DNA from: a virus | Direction: 5' to 3' (one strand) | Length of the DNA stretch: 22,221 nucleotides | IMG/VR virus record: IMGVR_UViG_3300013137_000110 | Span: 1-22,221 of that record | Shown here: positions 1 to 7,793 of the stretch, piece after piece | How the letters are laid out: each line of letters begins with the position of its first letter | How positions within the stretch are numbered: position 1 is the first letter of the stretch | Notes under the pieces: generated by a model | Databases searched by the model: none | What the model was told of the DNA's origin: nothing | Seen by the model: the letters and a program-made list of their open reading frames with translations, nothing else | Translations under genes and position numbers: made by a program

Positions 1-280
1 CAATGCATGCCTGCTCGTTGTATGTGTAATAGCGAAACTCGAACCTAAAACATAAAACTTTTCCGATTGATTGCCAGATTATTTTTGCACTGCCAACTGG
101 CGAATTGTTTGGAGTAAACTGCAGATACTTAGCCATCCACCCGGGATTCTGAAAACATTTGAAATAGTCGGAAGCCATCGAAATGCATGTGATCGTGCAT
201 CCCTTATCCCTGACCAAAACATCTGTTTTCCCGATGTGCTTTGATCCCCATCGAGAATTAAGCTGTGATAGAATTTGCAT
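1..280 (-). CDS. Cysteine peptidase endolysin, C39-like (partial, C-terminus off window)
   Basis: This is the N-terminal 93 residues of a gene that runs off the left edge of the window. The translation begins MQILSQLNSRWGSKHIGK, followed by DKGCTITCISM at residues 25-35. The order, an SQ-N-RWG stretch, then a glycine-cysteine (C28) heading a helix, then an SP-G-A-IIW segment, matches the papain-like C39-type peptidases that many phages use to cut peptide cross-links in the cell wall. C28 would be the nucleophile. The catalytic histidine would lie beyond the edge and cannot be seen. It sits right after a one-pass membrane protein at the end of the tail module, the usual place for a lysis cassette. 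No Shine-Dalgarno site precedes the ATG; the leader is A-rich. The family call is by pattern recognition and moderately sure. The lysis role is inferred from position. Confidence 0.6.
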   Translation of the reverse strand, partial: MQILSQLNSRWGSKHIGKTDVLVRDKGCTITCISMASDYFKCFQNPGWMAKYLQFTPNNSPVGSAKIIWQSIGKVLCFRFEFRYYTYNEQACI

Positions 281-306
281 TTTTTTATTGATTAATTATT
301 AGCAAT

Positions 307-633
307 TTATGTTCCCTTCTTTTTCTCTTCATATTCCAAGATCGTCAAAATCCTAGTCTGCACATCACTGATTCTTCTCATCTCCTGCTCGATGTGTTTG
401 ATGTCGTTTTCTTTGATCATGAGCAATGCGTTATCGATGCTTTTGAATTTATCTCGAATTTCTATGATAACCTCATCAATACGCTCGTGTTTCAAAACAC
501 ACCCCTCTTTGAGATTCGATATATCCTGCGCCGCTTTCTCGTCTGGATCCCTAAACATGCGATAAAACCCAATTGCCATGATAAGCAACTGCCCGACAGA
601 TAACGCAATCAATATGTATTCCTTCATTTCCAT
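307..633 (-). CDS. One-pass membrane protein with coiled coil, possible holin
   Basis: The protein has 108 residues. Residues 5-26 (YILIALSVGQLLIMAIGFY and neighbours) form one hydrophobic membrane span at the N-terminus. The rest is charged and helical, with heptad-like spacing typical of a coiled coil (about residues 35-102). A short membrane protein directly before a peptidoglycan peptidase is the standard position for a holin or holin accessory protein. The shape, one span plus a long coiled coil, recalls XhlA-like accessory proteins, although those carry the span at the other end. No family-specific motif was recognised, so holin is inferred from topology and neighbours. The start is ATG, six bases after the stop of the upstream gene, without a Shine-Dalgarno site. 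A second ATG lies two codons in. Confidence 0.6.
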   Translation of the reverse strand: MEMKEYILIALSVGQLLIMAIGFYRMFRDPDEKAAQDISNLKEGCVLKHERIDEVIIEIRDKFKSIDNALLMIKENDIKHIEQEMRRISDVQTRILTILEYEEKKKGT

Positions 634-639
634 ACAAAT

Positions 640-882
640 TTATTCTGATATTTCTAATATTCTTGATTTAACTTCCTCTAATTTAGCTTCAAATTGCGCT
701 TTTCTTTTTTCACTTTCCTCAATATATTTTTTGTACATTTCTATATTTGCGACTTCATTGCCTATAAAAACTTGGAGTTCATGAATTGACCTCTCTTCTT
801 GAGTTGTGATTGTCATCGTAAATAAAACTTTTTCATCTTTTTTTTGCTCAAGAATATTGAGCTGTTCCTGCGTATATTCCAT
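640..882 (-). CDS. Small coiled-coil protein of unknown function
   Basis: An 80-residue acidic protein, not recognised. The first 20 residues (MEYTQEQLNILEQKKDEKVL) and the last 40 are rich in E, K, Q and hydrophobics at heptad spacing, so it is probably a helical bundle or coiled coil. There is no signal peptide or membrane span. It lies between a tail-collar fibre protein and the putative holin, with a 4-base gap to the former and a 6-base gap to the latter, so it is co-transcribed with them. In many phages a small coiled-coil gene here belongs to tail fibre assembly or lysis, but nothing in this sequence decides between those. Confidence 0.6.
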   Translation of the reverse strand: MEYTQEQLNILEQKKDEKVLFTMTITTQEERSIHELQVFIGNEVANIEMYKKYIEESEKRKAQFEAKLEEVKSRILEISE

Positions 883-886
883 AATT

Positions 887-1486
887 TTATGTTTTGATAA
901 TGAAATTAATTACTAAATATGGCTGAAGATTATTATGAGCCGATCCACTCCCAGTATTTTGATTCGTTGCTGTGGCATTTTGATTTGTTGCTGTGGCGTT
1001 CTGCGTATATTTTGTATAAGCACCACCAGAATCAGATCTGAAGTTTCCGGGCGGAGATGAATCTGTCCCCGGATCTATGGTGCATGCATGGTTGTGTGCA
1101 TTTTGAACATGAGTGTGAGCATTTTGAATATGCGTATGGACTGGCATTTCATTGACTGAAAGCGTGTGGGTTTTGAAACCTCCAACTTCTCCAAGTGTCT
1201 CAAATTCTGCCTGAGATAAATCTTTGCCAACTGGCACTCTTCCCTTCAAATCTGGAACATTAAAGTGCGTACCATCAACTGATCCATATTTTGTTCCTAT
1301 AACAACAAACAGATCGCTATACTGAGATCTTAAATAACTTGATCCATCACAAATAAGCCAGCCAGTAGGAGCAGTTTCATCGCCATACATCCTAATCTCA
1401 CCACTAAAACAAGCGACGGAAAAATTTTCATTAACCCTTGCGCTTTCAATGATAGTTTTTGCTACAAATTGATTTGGTACTCCCAT
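887..1486 (-). CDS. Tail collar-domain receptor-binding protein (second copy)
   Basis: The protein has 199 residues. The N-terminal part carries a phage tail-collar domain: FSGEIRMYGDETAPTGWLICDG at about residues 27-48, then NVPDLKGRVPVGKD. These are the hallmarks of short tail fibre tips of the T4 gp12 and Mu fibre type. The middle has repeated histidine pairs (HTHIQNAHTHVQNAHNHA), then a low-complexity NQNATAT repeat, and the end reads NNLQPYLVINFIIK, the usual C-terminal strand of this family. HxH pairs bind metal in the T4 fibre tip, and the same may apply here. The N-terminus (IIESARVNENF) resembles the collar protein at 1711-2277 (MIRSSEVNQNF), so the two are likely tandem paralogues. 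It probably sits at the tail tip and contacts the host surface. Confidence 0.85.
   Translation of the reverse strand: MGVPNQFVAKTIIESARVNENFSVACFSGEIRMYGDETAPTGWLICDGSSYLRSQYSDLFVVIGTKYGSVDGTHFNVPDLKGRVPVGKDLSQAEFETLGEVGGFKTHTLSVNEMPVHTHIQNAHTHVQNAHNHACTIDPGTDSSPPGNFRSDSGGAYTKYTQNATATNQNATATNQNTGSGSAHNNLQPYLVINFIIKT
956..997. repeat. Two tandem 21-bp repeats inside collar gene
   Basis: Two head-to-tail 21-bp units (956-976 and 977-997) differ at one base and encode NQNATAT twice near the C-terminal end of the collar protein. A looser 21-bp repeat at about 1098-1140 encodes the HTHxQNA units. Such in-frame repeats can expand or shrink by slippage without breaking the gene. Confidence 0.8.
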
Positions 1487-1490
1487 TGTT

Positions 1491-1694
1491 TTATAACTTT
1501 GTTGCTATATAAGGAAACTTTCCATAAACAACCTTGTCTCCATTTGAAAAAACAACAATTATTTTTCCAAAAATTACGCTCATGCTTTTTACTTGAATAT
1601 TCATCTCTTCACCTTTCTCATTCAACAGACTCCTTCCGACTTCTAAATAGCCCTTTCCATCTGGCCGATAAATTGTGATTGATTTGATTTTCAT
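1491..1694 (-). CDS. Small hypothetical protein between the two collar genes
   Basis: A 67-residue protein, not recognised. It reads MKIKSITIYRPDGKGYLEVG and ends VVFSNGDKVVYGKFPYIATKL. The alternation of short hydrophobic and polar stretches suggests a small all-beta domain, with no membrane span and no cysteines. It starts at an ATG preceded by an A/T-only leader and ends four bases before the next collar gene. Its place between two receptor-binding paralogues suggests a tail accessory or chaperone role, which is inference only. Confidence 0.6.
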   Translation of the reverse strand: MKIKSITIYRPDGKGYLEVGRSLLNEKGEEMNIQVKSMSVIFGKIIVVFSNGDKVVYGKFPYIATKL

Positions 1695-1710
1695 TTTTTT
1701 AAATTAAAAA

Positions 1711-2277
1711 TTAGCTTTTCATAATATATGCCAGCGTATAAAAAGGAGGTCTATTCTCAAGATTGCTTCCATCGCTTGTAGTTGCGTTGCTTGCACCTCC
1801 AGTTTGAACATTGTATCCGTAAGTTGAGTTAAGAGATGCAGTATTGCCAGTCCAATGATGTTGATGATCGGAACCTGCTGGAGTTTTATCTGAACCATCG
1901 GAAACGCTGTCGTCATAGTCACCAACTTGCCATGCATAAATGTAAGCATCCACATAATGAACATGATCATAACTGTGCGTATGCGCCATCGTATGAGTGT
2001 GCGACATAGTGGCCGATCCGCCAGTAGAGCCAACGGCATATCCAGACCCTGCGCCTTGCACAAATTTGCCGACAAGATTAGGCGTTCCATTATTTCCGTC
2101 ACACAAAAACCAACCAATCGGAATGTTTGCAATTTCACCACTCCAAAGAATTATCCCTCCGCTCGGCATTCCCTTATTCGCATTTGCGATGCAATCCAAA
2201 AAATTCTGATTGACCTCACTTGATCTAATCATTGTTGAAGGTGAAAATGTATAAGTTATACTAGCCCAGGACATCAT
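1711..2277 (-). CDS. Tail collar-domain receptor-binding protein (first copy)
   Basis: The protein has 188 residues. After a short N-terminal segment (STMIRSSEVNQNFLDC) comes the collar signature GGIILWSGEIANIPIGWFLC followed by DGNNGTPNLVGKFVQGAG at about residues 40-78. The middle is histidine-rich (SHTHTMAHTHSYDHVHY, later SDHQHH), and the C-terminus ENRPPFYTLAYIMK is typical of collar-domain fibres. The His-x-His pairs suggest metal-bound trimer tips as in T4 fibres. It lies just downstream of the tail hub and probably forms part of the adhesion device. Two ATG codons stand side by side at the start and either may be used. There is no Shine-Dalgarno site. Confidence 0.87.
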   Translation of the reverse strand: MMSWASITYTFSPSTMIRSSEVNQNFLDCIANANKGMPSGGIILWSGEIANIPIGWFLCDGNNGTPNLVGKFVQGAGSGYAVGSTGGSATMSHTHTMAHTHSYDHVHYVDAYIYAWQVGDYDDSVSDGSDKTPAGSDHQHHWTGNTASLNSTYGYNVQTGGASNATTSDGSNLENRPPFYTLAYIMKS

Positions 2278-2298
2278 GTTTATTTATTAGCAATTAGC

Positions 2299-2646
2299 TC
2301 ACAGATCGAGTTTTCCATTTTGCTGAAAATCATTCTCGATTTTCTTTTTCAGAAATTTATCTTCCGTTGTGTTCGGATCAATGATTGTCAGATTTTTAAA
2401 GCCCTTCGGCGCATGAGAATCTTTTTCCCAATAATCCCTGTGATTTTTCAAAATATTATCCGCCGTATCTTTTACTTTTGATCCAGCCACTAATAACGCT
2501 TTGCAGTTAACACACACGCCTACTCGCATGAGCGTTCCATTGCTCAATTCCACGATATGATCGCGATAATTATCAAGCAGTCTTTTTCTGCCTCGAAGCT
2601 CTAGATCCATTATTTGAGTTTTGCAATTTGAGCATTTGCCTAGCAT
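2299..2646 (-). CDS. Zinc-ribbon-like hypothetical protein
   Basis: A 115-residue basic protein with two CxxC pairs, C5/C8 (KCSNCK) and C45/C48 (VCVNCKA), spaced as in a zinc ribbon. The segment between them, RGRKRLLDNYRDHIVELSNG, would form the ribbon hairpin. The C-terminal half is charged with no recognised domain. It ends with TGA and sits two bases after the hub gene. A nucleic-acid or protein-binding zinc domain is a fair description, but its job among tail genes is unknown. It is not obviously a copy of the other zinc-ribbon protein at 15038-15265, although the metal-binding plan is alike. Confidence 0.7.
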   Translation of the reverse strand: MLGKCSNCKTQIMDLELRGRKRLLDNYRDHIVELSNGTLMRVGVCVNCKALLVAGSKVKDTADNILKNHRDYWEKDSHAPKGFKNLTIIDPNTTEDKFLKKKIENDFQQNGKLDL

Positions 2647-2647
2647 A

Positions 2648-4384
2648 TTATTGAGGAATTACTGGATTATCTGTGGTTAAACTTTCAACCAATCTCTTGT
2701 TTATCTGCTCGATTCTCTGCGCCAAGTCAGGCTGACGATTTGAAATTTCCAACAGCACATAATCGGGAAAATAATCAATCTTTTGAATCTGCAAAAGTGT
2801 CGCTGTTTCATTCGTGATATCGTAATCCCATGCATCAATATCCCAGCTGACCTCATCCCACATGTTGTAACCTTTCTTTGTCGCATTGAATATTTTGCAT
2901 GTGTCTCCTACCTTAATTGATTCAATGTCGTAGCCAGATTCATTGACGGAATTGTTACTGTCCAAAACCTTCAGCGTCACCCGAATTTCGGGTGAGCTTA
3001 ACTTATTCAAAATGTTATTGGCTATAGTTGTAGCAGTCCCCACATCGGGAACTTTATCGTCAATGATTTTTTGTACATATCTGCCGTAAGCCGAAACCGA
3101 TCCGGTATTGATGAATTTCTTGTAAAAATTGAAGCCAGTGAAATATATATAATTGACTATGTTTTCAAGCCTTTTCTCCTGCTTGTAATAAGTGACATTT
3201 TTCCCGATTGTGAATTTGTGCATCGCATCTGTTGCCTTAGGCTTGAGATAAATTGAGTCATCCGCACCGACTCGCAAATACCAATCCTGCGGACAAAGAT
3301 CAACAATCTTCTGCACAACCTCCTGAAAAGTTGCGGTATTAAACTGATACTGCACGCTTGTGCCAGTCAGATCCACAGTGCCTACAGAATAATCAAGCCT
3401 GCCTCCCTGGCCTGTGAATTTATCCAAGATGTCCTTCAAAATTGCGCTTGGATCCTGAAGCCGATACTTCAACTGCGTAGCCCCTTCCCTTGGAAACGCA
3501 ATTCCCTCCATCATGTCCATCTCAGCAAGCACCACTAAAGTTGATCCGAAATTAGCCAATATATTCAGGCGATAATAGCGATAAGCGATATAGTTTTCAA
3601 AATCATAAACACGCTTCTCAGCCTCGCCCCAATCTGGCTCATTTAATCTTGTATCCAAAACTGTCCAGTTTGCATTGTCATTTGACCCTTCAAAAGTCCA
3701 AGATTTTAGGCATTGATTTTTCCATTGTGTTCTGTCATTCGCCAATGCAACCAAAGTGTAACGCTGGATCTGTTTTGAATTCCCTGATCCAAAATCAACC
3801 TTCAACCAGCCTGTCGTGCTTCCGCTGGCAGTAGCCCAAAGATGATTATTCACTCCGTTGGGATCATGCGTAAGACTCGCATCAAAAACTTTCCATGCGT
3901 TATAAGCAGACAATTCAGATGAAGCGGAAACAGTGATTGTGCCAGAAGTGTATCCTGACATAATCGGCATCAGCCCATTTGAAAATCCGTTCCCGTAAAT
4001 CAAGCTGTCAATGCCTGTTCCAGTACCTTCAAGCAGATAACGATTCAGTTCCCACCACCAACTGACAATCGTAACCTCAATCGTTTCTTGTCTGCCATCC
4101 ACAATAGGCTCATATGAATCTATGAATCCTGAATAAATGCAAACTCCATTCTGTCCGCTTTCATTGTCAAAAACATACAACCTGACTTGATTGCCGTATT
4201 TGATATCGGCTCCCTCTCCATAACTGTCGATCTCTCTGGCCAGTCTCACTTTCAATTCAGAAAATCCGAGATTGATCGTCGAGGTAAATTGAACATCACT
4301 GATGACATCATTCCATGTCATCAGATAGTTTCCATCCTTGTCGTAAATTTTATAGATGAATCTTTTTGTCATAACTAAAGCCAT
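2648..4384 (-). CDS. Tail hub / tail-tip protein with inserted discoidin-like domain
   Basis: A 578-residue protein in the place of the baseplate hub (Tal / gp27-like), directly after the distal tail protein. Residues 1-120 form the first hub domain (FIYKIYDKDGNYLMTW ... GFIDSYEPIVDGRQETIEVT), and about 300-560 the remainder, with ILKDILDKF, a KxYY-rich middle and a strand-rich end (VGDTCKIFN, YVLLEISNR). Residues about 138-294 look like an F5/8 type C (discoidin) beta-sandwich inserted into the hub: SSELSAYNAWKVFDASLTHD, then GWLKVDFG, SWTFEGSNDNANWTVLDTR and AYRYYRLNI. Such domains bind sugars or lipids, so it may help the tip hold the cell surface. The gene overlaps the distal tail gene by 10 bases if it begins at the first ATG. 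The ATG at 4372 (MTKRFIYK) follows that stop cleanly and is an equally good start. Confidence 0.8.
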   Translation of the reverse strand: MALVMTKRFIYKIYDKDGNYLMTWNDVISDVQFTSTINLGFSELKVRLAREIDSYGEGADIKYGNQVRLYVFDNESGQNGVCIYSGFIDSYEPIVDGRQETIEVTIVSWWWELNRYLLEGTGTGIDSLIYGNGFSNGLMPIMSGYTSGTITVSASSELSAYNAWKVFDASLTHDPNGVNNHLWATASGSTTGWLKVDFGSGNSKQIQRYTLVALANDRTQWKNQCLKSWTFEGSNDNANWTVLDTRLNEPDWGEAEKRVYDFENYIAYRYYRLNILANFGSTLVVLAEMDMMEGIAFPREGATQLKYRLQDPSAILKDILDKFTGQGGRLDYSVGTVDLTGTSVQYQFNTATFQEVVQKIVDLCPQDWYLRVGADDSIYLKPKATDAMHKFTIGKNVTYYKQEKRLENIVNYIYFTGFNFYKKFINTGSVSAYGRYVQKIIDDKVPDVGTATTIANNILNKLSSPEIRVTLKVLDSNNSVNESGYDIESIKVGDTCKIFNATKKGYNMWDEVSWDIDAWDYDITNETATLLQIQKIDYFPDYVLLEISNRQPDLAQRIEQINKRLVESLTTDNPVIPQ

Positions 4385-5127
4385 TTTTTGAAATAATCTA
4401 CCTCAATATTGAAATTCCTAGCCGAAGAATTAATTGTGATTATGTAATTGTTCGTTCCGACATTGAATTTTGGAAATACTCCCGTATAATCTTTCTCCGA
4501 TCCATTGAGAGTCACCTTTTTGTTTTGGATATCAAACACAACCACATCATTTGCAACCAAGGAATTCGTAAGAGTAATCTTGTCTCCATTGCACTGAAGG
4601 CTAATGTCCGATCCTCCAGTTATTGAAGTTATTGTTATTTCTATGCTTGGCATAGGATAAGCACTGCCTCCGATATTGATTGATCCGTTATATGGAGTTG
4701 TTGTTATTCCATTTTGAATGGACGCTGTTTGAGTTATATCCTCACCGACTCCGCTCGGCACAAGAAAAGTAACCTTGAAAGGAACGAATGATAAATGAAA
4801 ATATTTGCGATCAATATCAACTTCAATAGGAGTCGCAACATATCGTCTTGTTCCACTCGCATAATCAAGATCAAGATTTTTATTGAATCGAGCCATTAAC
4901 TCCTTGAATGAATCAATGTTTGACTCAAGCGCATTTTTGTCGTCACCGACAATTCTGCCGGTAATGACAACTTCCTTGGGTTTGTAATTATCGCCGACAA
5001 TAACTCCGCCACGCTCTCGGGCAAGATCATACATAAAGGTTTCACGAGGTGCGCTTTTTTCGTGATCCAATTCCGTAAACTGATACGGATTATTGTTTAA
5101 GCTGACATTGTCGAATGCTATATTCAT
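4375..5127 (-). CDS. Distal tail protein (Dit-like)
   Basis: A 250-residue protein directly after the tape measure gene, the fixed place of the distal tail protein that closes the tube and carries the hub. The N-terminal half has the Dit layout: a first beta domain ending in ARERGGVIVGDNYKPKEVVI, then TGRIVGDDKNALESNIDSFK, the helix-strand core of the ring, and HLSFVPFKVTFLVPSG. The C-terminal half (about 130-250) is serine-, asparagine- and glycine-rich beta structure (SYPMPSIEITITSITGGSD-like), probably a carbohydrate-binding-type sandwich. It starts at an ATG four bases after the tape measure stop, with an A-rich leader and no Shine-Dalgarno site. The call rests on synteny plus these motifs. 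Confidence 0.82.
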   Translation of the reverse strand: MNIAFDNVSLNNNPYQFTELDHEKSAPRETFMYDLARERGGVIVGDNYKPKEVVITGRIVGDDKNALESNIDSFKELMARFNKNLDLDYASGTRRYVATPIEVDIDRKYFHLSFVPFKVTFLVPSGVGEDITQTASIQNGITTTPYNGSINIGGSAYPMPSIEITITSITGGSDISLQCNGDKITLTNSLVANDVVVFDIQNKKVTLNGSEKDYTGVFPKFNVGTNNYIITINSSARNFNIEVDYFKKWL

Positions 5128-5131
5128 ATTT

Positions 5132-7216
5132 TTATCTGATGCCTAATTTGTTTAATTCCTGCTCTCTAGCAATGACTCTTTGGATTTCCTTAATGAGTGA
5201 ATTTTTATCGCCGATCATCGCGCCTGCAAAATTGAAATTGAATGTATTGGAAATTGAATTCGAAAGACCTCCGATTTTTTCAATCGTTCCGCTCAAAGTC
5301 GGTCTAAATATCTCAGCCCCATGCTCGCCGACAACATACTCCTGACCTGCCATGACAGAACCGCCAACCGCACGATGACTTTTTGATTTTTTATTGTCCT
5401 CGGTATCAATAGTGATGGTCGCTTTAAGCTTGATCGTATCCAACCCTTCTTTTCTCAGCTCTTCTTTAAGCTCTTTCAGTTTCTTTTTATATTCCTTTTT
5501 GACATCATCAAGATGATCTTTAAGCTCGGATATTTTTGCTTTGTAATCAGCCAACCTTTGAGCCTTCTCTTCCACATACTGCTCTTTAAGCAACTCAATT
5601 GAATCAAGCGAAGCTTTGCGCTGTTCTTCAATGATTTGAGCCTGATATGTTTTCTGATCAGCCAAATGCTTATCCAAAAATGCCTGAATATCGGAAATTT
5701 TCGCCTGCAGTGATGTCCTATTGTCTTCATCTGTTTCATCATTAAGCTGTTTTTCAAGATCAGCTTTTTCTTTCTGCTTTTCAATTATTGCCTTGGCAAT
5801 ATCTATTCCCAGTTCTTTCTGTTTTTCAAGCTCGGTCTTATTAAACTCGGCCGTCAAATTTTTCATGTCCTTTTTGACTTCTTTGACCGCATCTGAAAAT
5901 TCATTTTTCAGATCTTTCATTTTTTTGGCCGCTTCCTGAACCTTGCTCGCCATTTCTTTTGCTGACTTTCCTACATATTCCTGAGTCTGCGCAATTCCGC
6001 TTCCGACAGATTTCACATTTTCACCATTCATCTGCCAAGCCCTGTTCATTGAATCAATTGCGTTGTTCGTGTCTTTTGAAAAAGATCCGATGTCATTCTT
6101 CATTGTTTCGGTATTTTCCCGAATAGTTGCGCTCGTGACGGCAACTCCGTCCTTTGTCATGGAAACCATATCATTCCAAGCACCCTGAAAATCCCCATGA
6201 ATAGCCTTGTTTATCGCACCGAAAAATATCTCAAAATTCCTTCCAAGATTCTGAATATTCCTCACGATATCAGCACCGAATGCGATAACCGTACTAACTA
6301 TGCTGTACATGAAGTCATAAACCACCTTGCCTACATTGATGACCATCTGCCCGAACCACTTAAGCCCAATCACAAATGCCGGGATCCATTTCATAAGAAA
6401 ATCCCTAAATTTCGCCAGCGTTTCCCTTGCTTTTTCAGCAGATAAATCGGCACCGCTTAAAGCCACGGTAACCGCATTTATAATCGATTTGCCTATGCCT
6501 TCCTGAGCGTCTGAAATTTGATTCTGCAACCACTTCATCCTGCCACCGAAAGTCTCCAGTGCCGCTCGCGCCTGACCGCCGAATTCTTTTTGAAGTTCCT
6601 GCAAAATCATTTTCTGTCCTTCCATTGCCTTGCCAGTTTCATACAAGCTCTTGATCATTCTGACTTGCTCATCAGTAAAACTGACTCCCGATTTTCTAAG
6701 CATCATCAACCCTCGCTCTGGATCCTGCATCGCTTTGGCGACCTGCATTGTTGCGCCCTGCAGATCACCGCCCATCATCTGAGCCAAATCCAAAATGCTC
6801 TCCGTAACCTGAGGAATGACATCTTTGCCCATCTGATTGAAAGTCAAAATAAGGTTTTGAGTATGTAATATAGCCTCATCATCAAAAGTTGTAACATTCT
6901 GCAGATCGCTAGCAAGTTTCATCATTGACTCCGAAGTCATGCCCGAAACTCCGCCTGTCGACTTTAAAACAGCGTTCATTTCAGCAATAGCTTTCTCGCT
7001 ATCATCGAATGCTTTGACGCTGTCGATTATTCCTTTCTTCACAAAAGCATAAGCACCGCCAAGCATTGCCAAATTAGGCAACAAACCACTGAATGATTTG
7101 TTCGAGCTTTGCGCACTCTGCGACAATCCCTGCACATCCTTGTTCAGTTTGGCAAGTTCGCCCATCGCCTTGTTTTGCGCAGTAATGATAAGTTGTAGTT
7201 CTGTCTGATTGGACAT
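5132..7216 (-). CDS. Tail tape measure protein
   Basis: A 694-residue protein, the longest in the tail module, placed right after the tail assembly chaperones. Residues about 80-230 match the phage tail tape measure core (SGMTSESMMKLASDLQNVT, GDLQGATMQVAKAMQDPERG, LMMLRKSGVSFTDEQ). A hydrophobic stretch at about 275-320 (MKWIPAFVIGLKWFGQMVIN onward) could span a membrane during DNA injection. Residues about 415-600 are a long charged coiled coil. The end has the common tape-measure motif SVMAGQEYVVGEHGAEIF. From length alone, using the usual rise of about 0.15 nm per residue, the tail would be around 100 nm. The start ATG overlaps the stop of the frameshift product upstream in a TAATG. Confidence 0.93.
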   Translation of the reverse strand: MSNQTELQLIITAQNKAMGELAKLNKDVQGLSQSAQSSNKSFSGLLPNLAMLGGAYAFVKKGIIDSVKAFDDSEKAIAEMNAVLKSTGGVSGMTSESMMKLASDLQNVTTFDDEAILHTQNLILTFNQMGKDVIPQVTESILDLAQMMGGDLQGATMQVAKAMQDPERGLMMLRKSGVSFTDEQVRMIKSLYETGKAMEGQKMILQELQKEFGGQARAALETFGGRMKWLQNQISDAQEGIGKSIINAVTVALSGADLSAEKARETLAKFRDFLMKWIPAFVIGLKWFGQMVINVGKVVYDFMYSIVSTVIAFGADIVRNIQNLGRNFEIFFGAINKAIHGDFQGAWNDMVSMTKDGVAVTSATIRENTETMKNDIGSFSKDTNNAIDSMNRAWQMNGENVKSVGSGIAQTQEYVGKSAKEMASKVQEAAKKMKDLKNEFSDAVKEVKKDMKNLTAEFNKTELEKQKELGIDIAKAIIEKQKEKADLEKQLNDETDEDNRTSLQAKISDIQAFLDKHLADQKTYQAQIIEEQRKASLDSIELLKEQYVEEKAQRLADYKAKISELKDHLDDVKKEYKKKLKELKEELRKEGLDTIKLKATITIDTEDNKKSKSHRAVGGSVMAGQEYVVGEHGAEIFRPTLSGTIEKIGGLSNSISNTFNFNFAGAMIGDKNSLIKEIQRVIAREQELNKLGIR

Positions 7217-7775
7217 TATTTTGAGTTTTTATTTTCCAATTCCTTATATTCCTCTTCGGCATTTTTCATCATTTTCATCCTCTCTATAAACCAAGCAGGC
7301 TGACTCACATATTCCTCATAAGTCCAGCCCATAGCTCTGCAAAAATACGCTGTAGACAATTCATCGCTTAGCTCTGACTCTCCGCTATTGATGAGTCTCC
7401 AATAGTCGTCTGCGTCTCGTTCGAAATTTTTTTTTCGAGTTTTATCTGACTGTTGATGAAATCAACCGCTTCCCTGAATTCCTCTTTGCGCAGATCTTTC
7501 AGGCGTTCCGAAACATTACTGATGTCGCCATCCAGCGAATAGACATAAGCCTCGGTCAAAACATCATAATATTCAAGAATGGCGGTCGGACTTTTTGTTA
7601 TGTCGATTTTTACATCCTCATCCGTTATGTCCTCAGGATTGATATCGGATGATATCTTTGTCTGACTAGCCCAAAACTTCTGAATCGGCCGATTCTCTCT
7701 TTCGGTCAGCCAAGTTTTGACCAGAATGCTGTGGCCATCAATTGAGGTTATAAGTTCTTTTGTTTCCCTGTTCAT
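7216..7775 (-). CDS. Tail assembly chaperone, -1 frameshift long form (G-T type)
   Basis: The 135-residue chaperone gene contains a run of nine A on the coding strand (7427-7435), read GAA AAA AAA ATT. A slip of -1 there, on A AAA AAA, opens a second frame of 70 codons that ends in the TAATG touching the tape measure start. The extension reads NFERDADDYWRLINSG, then YFCRAMGWTYEEYVSQPAWF, and looks like genuine protein. No separate gene start is evident for it. Many siphophages make a short and a long chaperone in this way (lambda gpG/gpGT). They coat the tape measure while the tube is built. Length would be about 186 residues: 116 in frame 0 and 70 in frame -1. The frameshift itself is predicted, not shown. 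Confidence 0.8.
7368..7775 (-). CDS. Tail assembly chaperone, short form (G-like)
   Basis: A 135-residue protein between the tail tube and tape measure genes. The N-terminus MNRETKELITSIDGHSILVK and the central helices (DITKSPTAILEYYDVLTEAY, LKDLRKEEFREAVDFINSQ) fit tail assembly chaperones, which are acidic, helical and poorly conserved. The last 20 residues follow the A-run where the -1 shift to the long form occurs. It starts at ATG after an A/T-rich 18-base gap without a Shine-Dalgarno site. The assignment is mostly from position and the frameshift arrangement. Confidence 0.8.
   Translation of the reverse strand: MNRETKELITSIDGHSILVKTWLTERENRPIQKFWASQTKISSDINPEDITDEDVKIDITKSPTAILEYYDVLTEAYVYSLDGDISNVSERLKDLRKEEFREAVDFINSQIKLEKKISNETQTTIGDSSIAESQS
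7427..7435 (-). other. Slippery A-run for -1 programmed frameshift
   Basis: Nine consecutive A on the minus strand within CTCG-A9-TTTCG of the chaperone gene. Codons GAA AAA AAA allow both ribosomal tRNAs to slip back one base and keep pairing. The -1 frame downstream is open for 70 codons and meets the tape measure start, as expected of a G/GT-type recoding site. Confidence 0.78.
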
Positions 7776-7793
7776 TTCTGTTTAGTTAATTGA

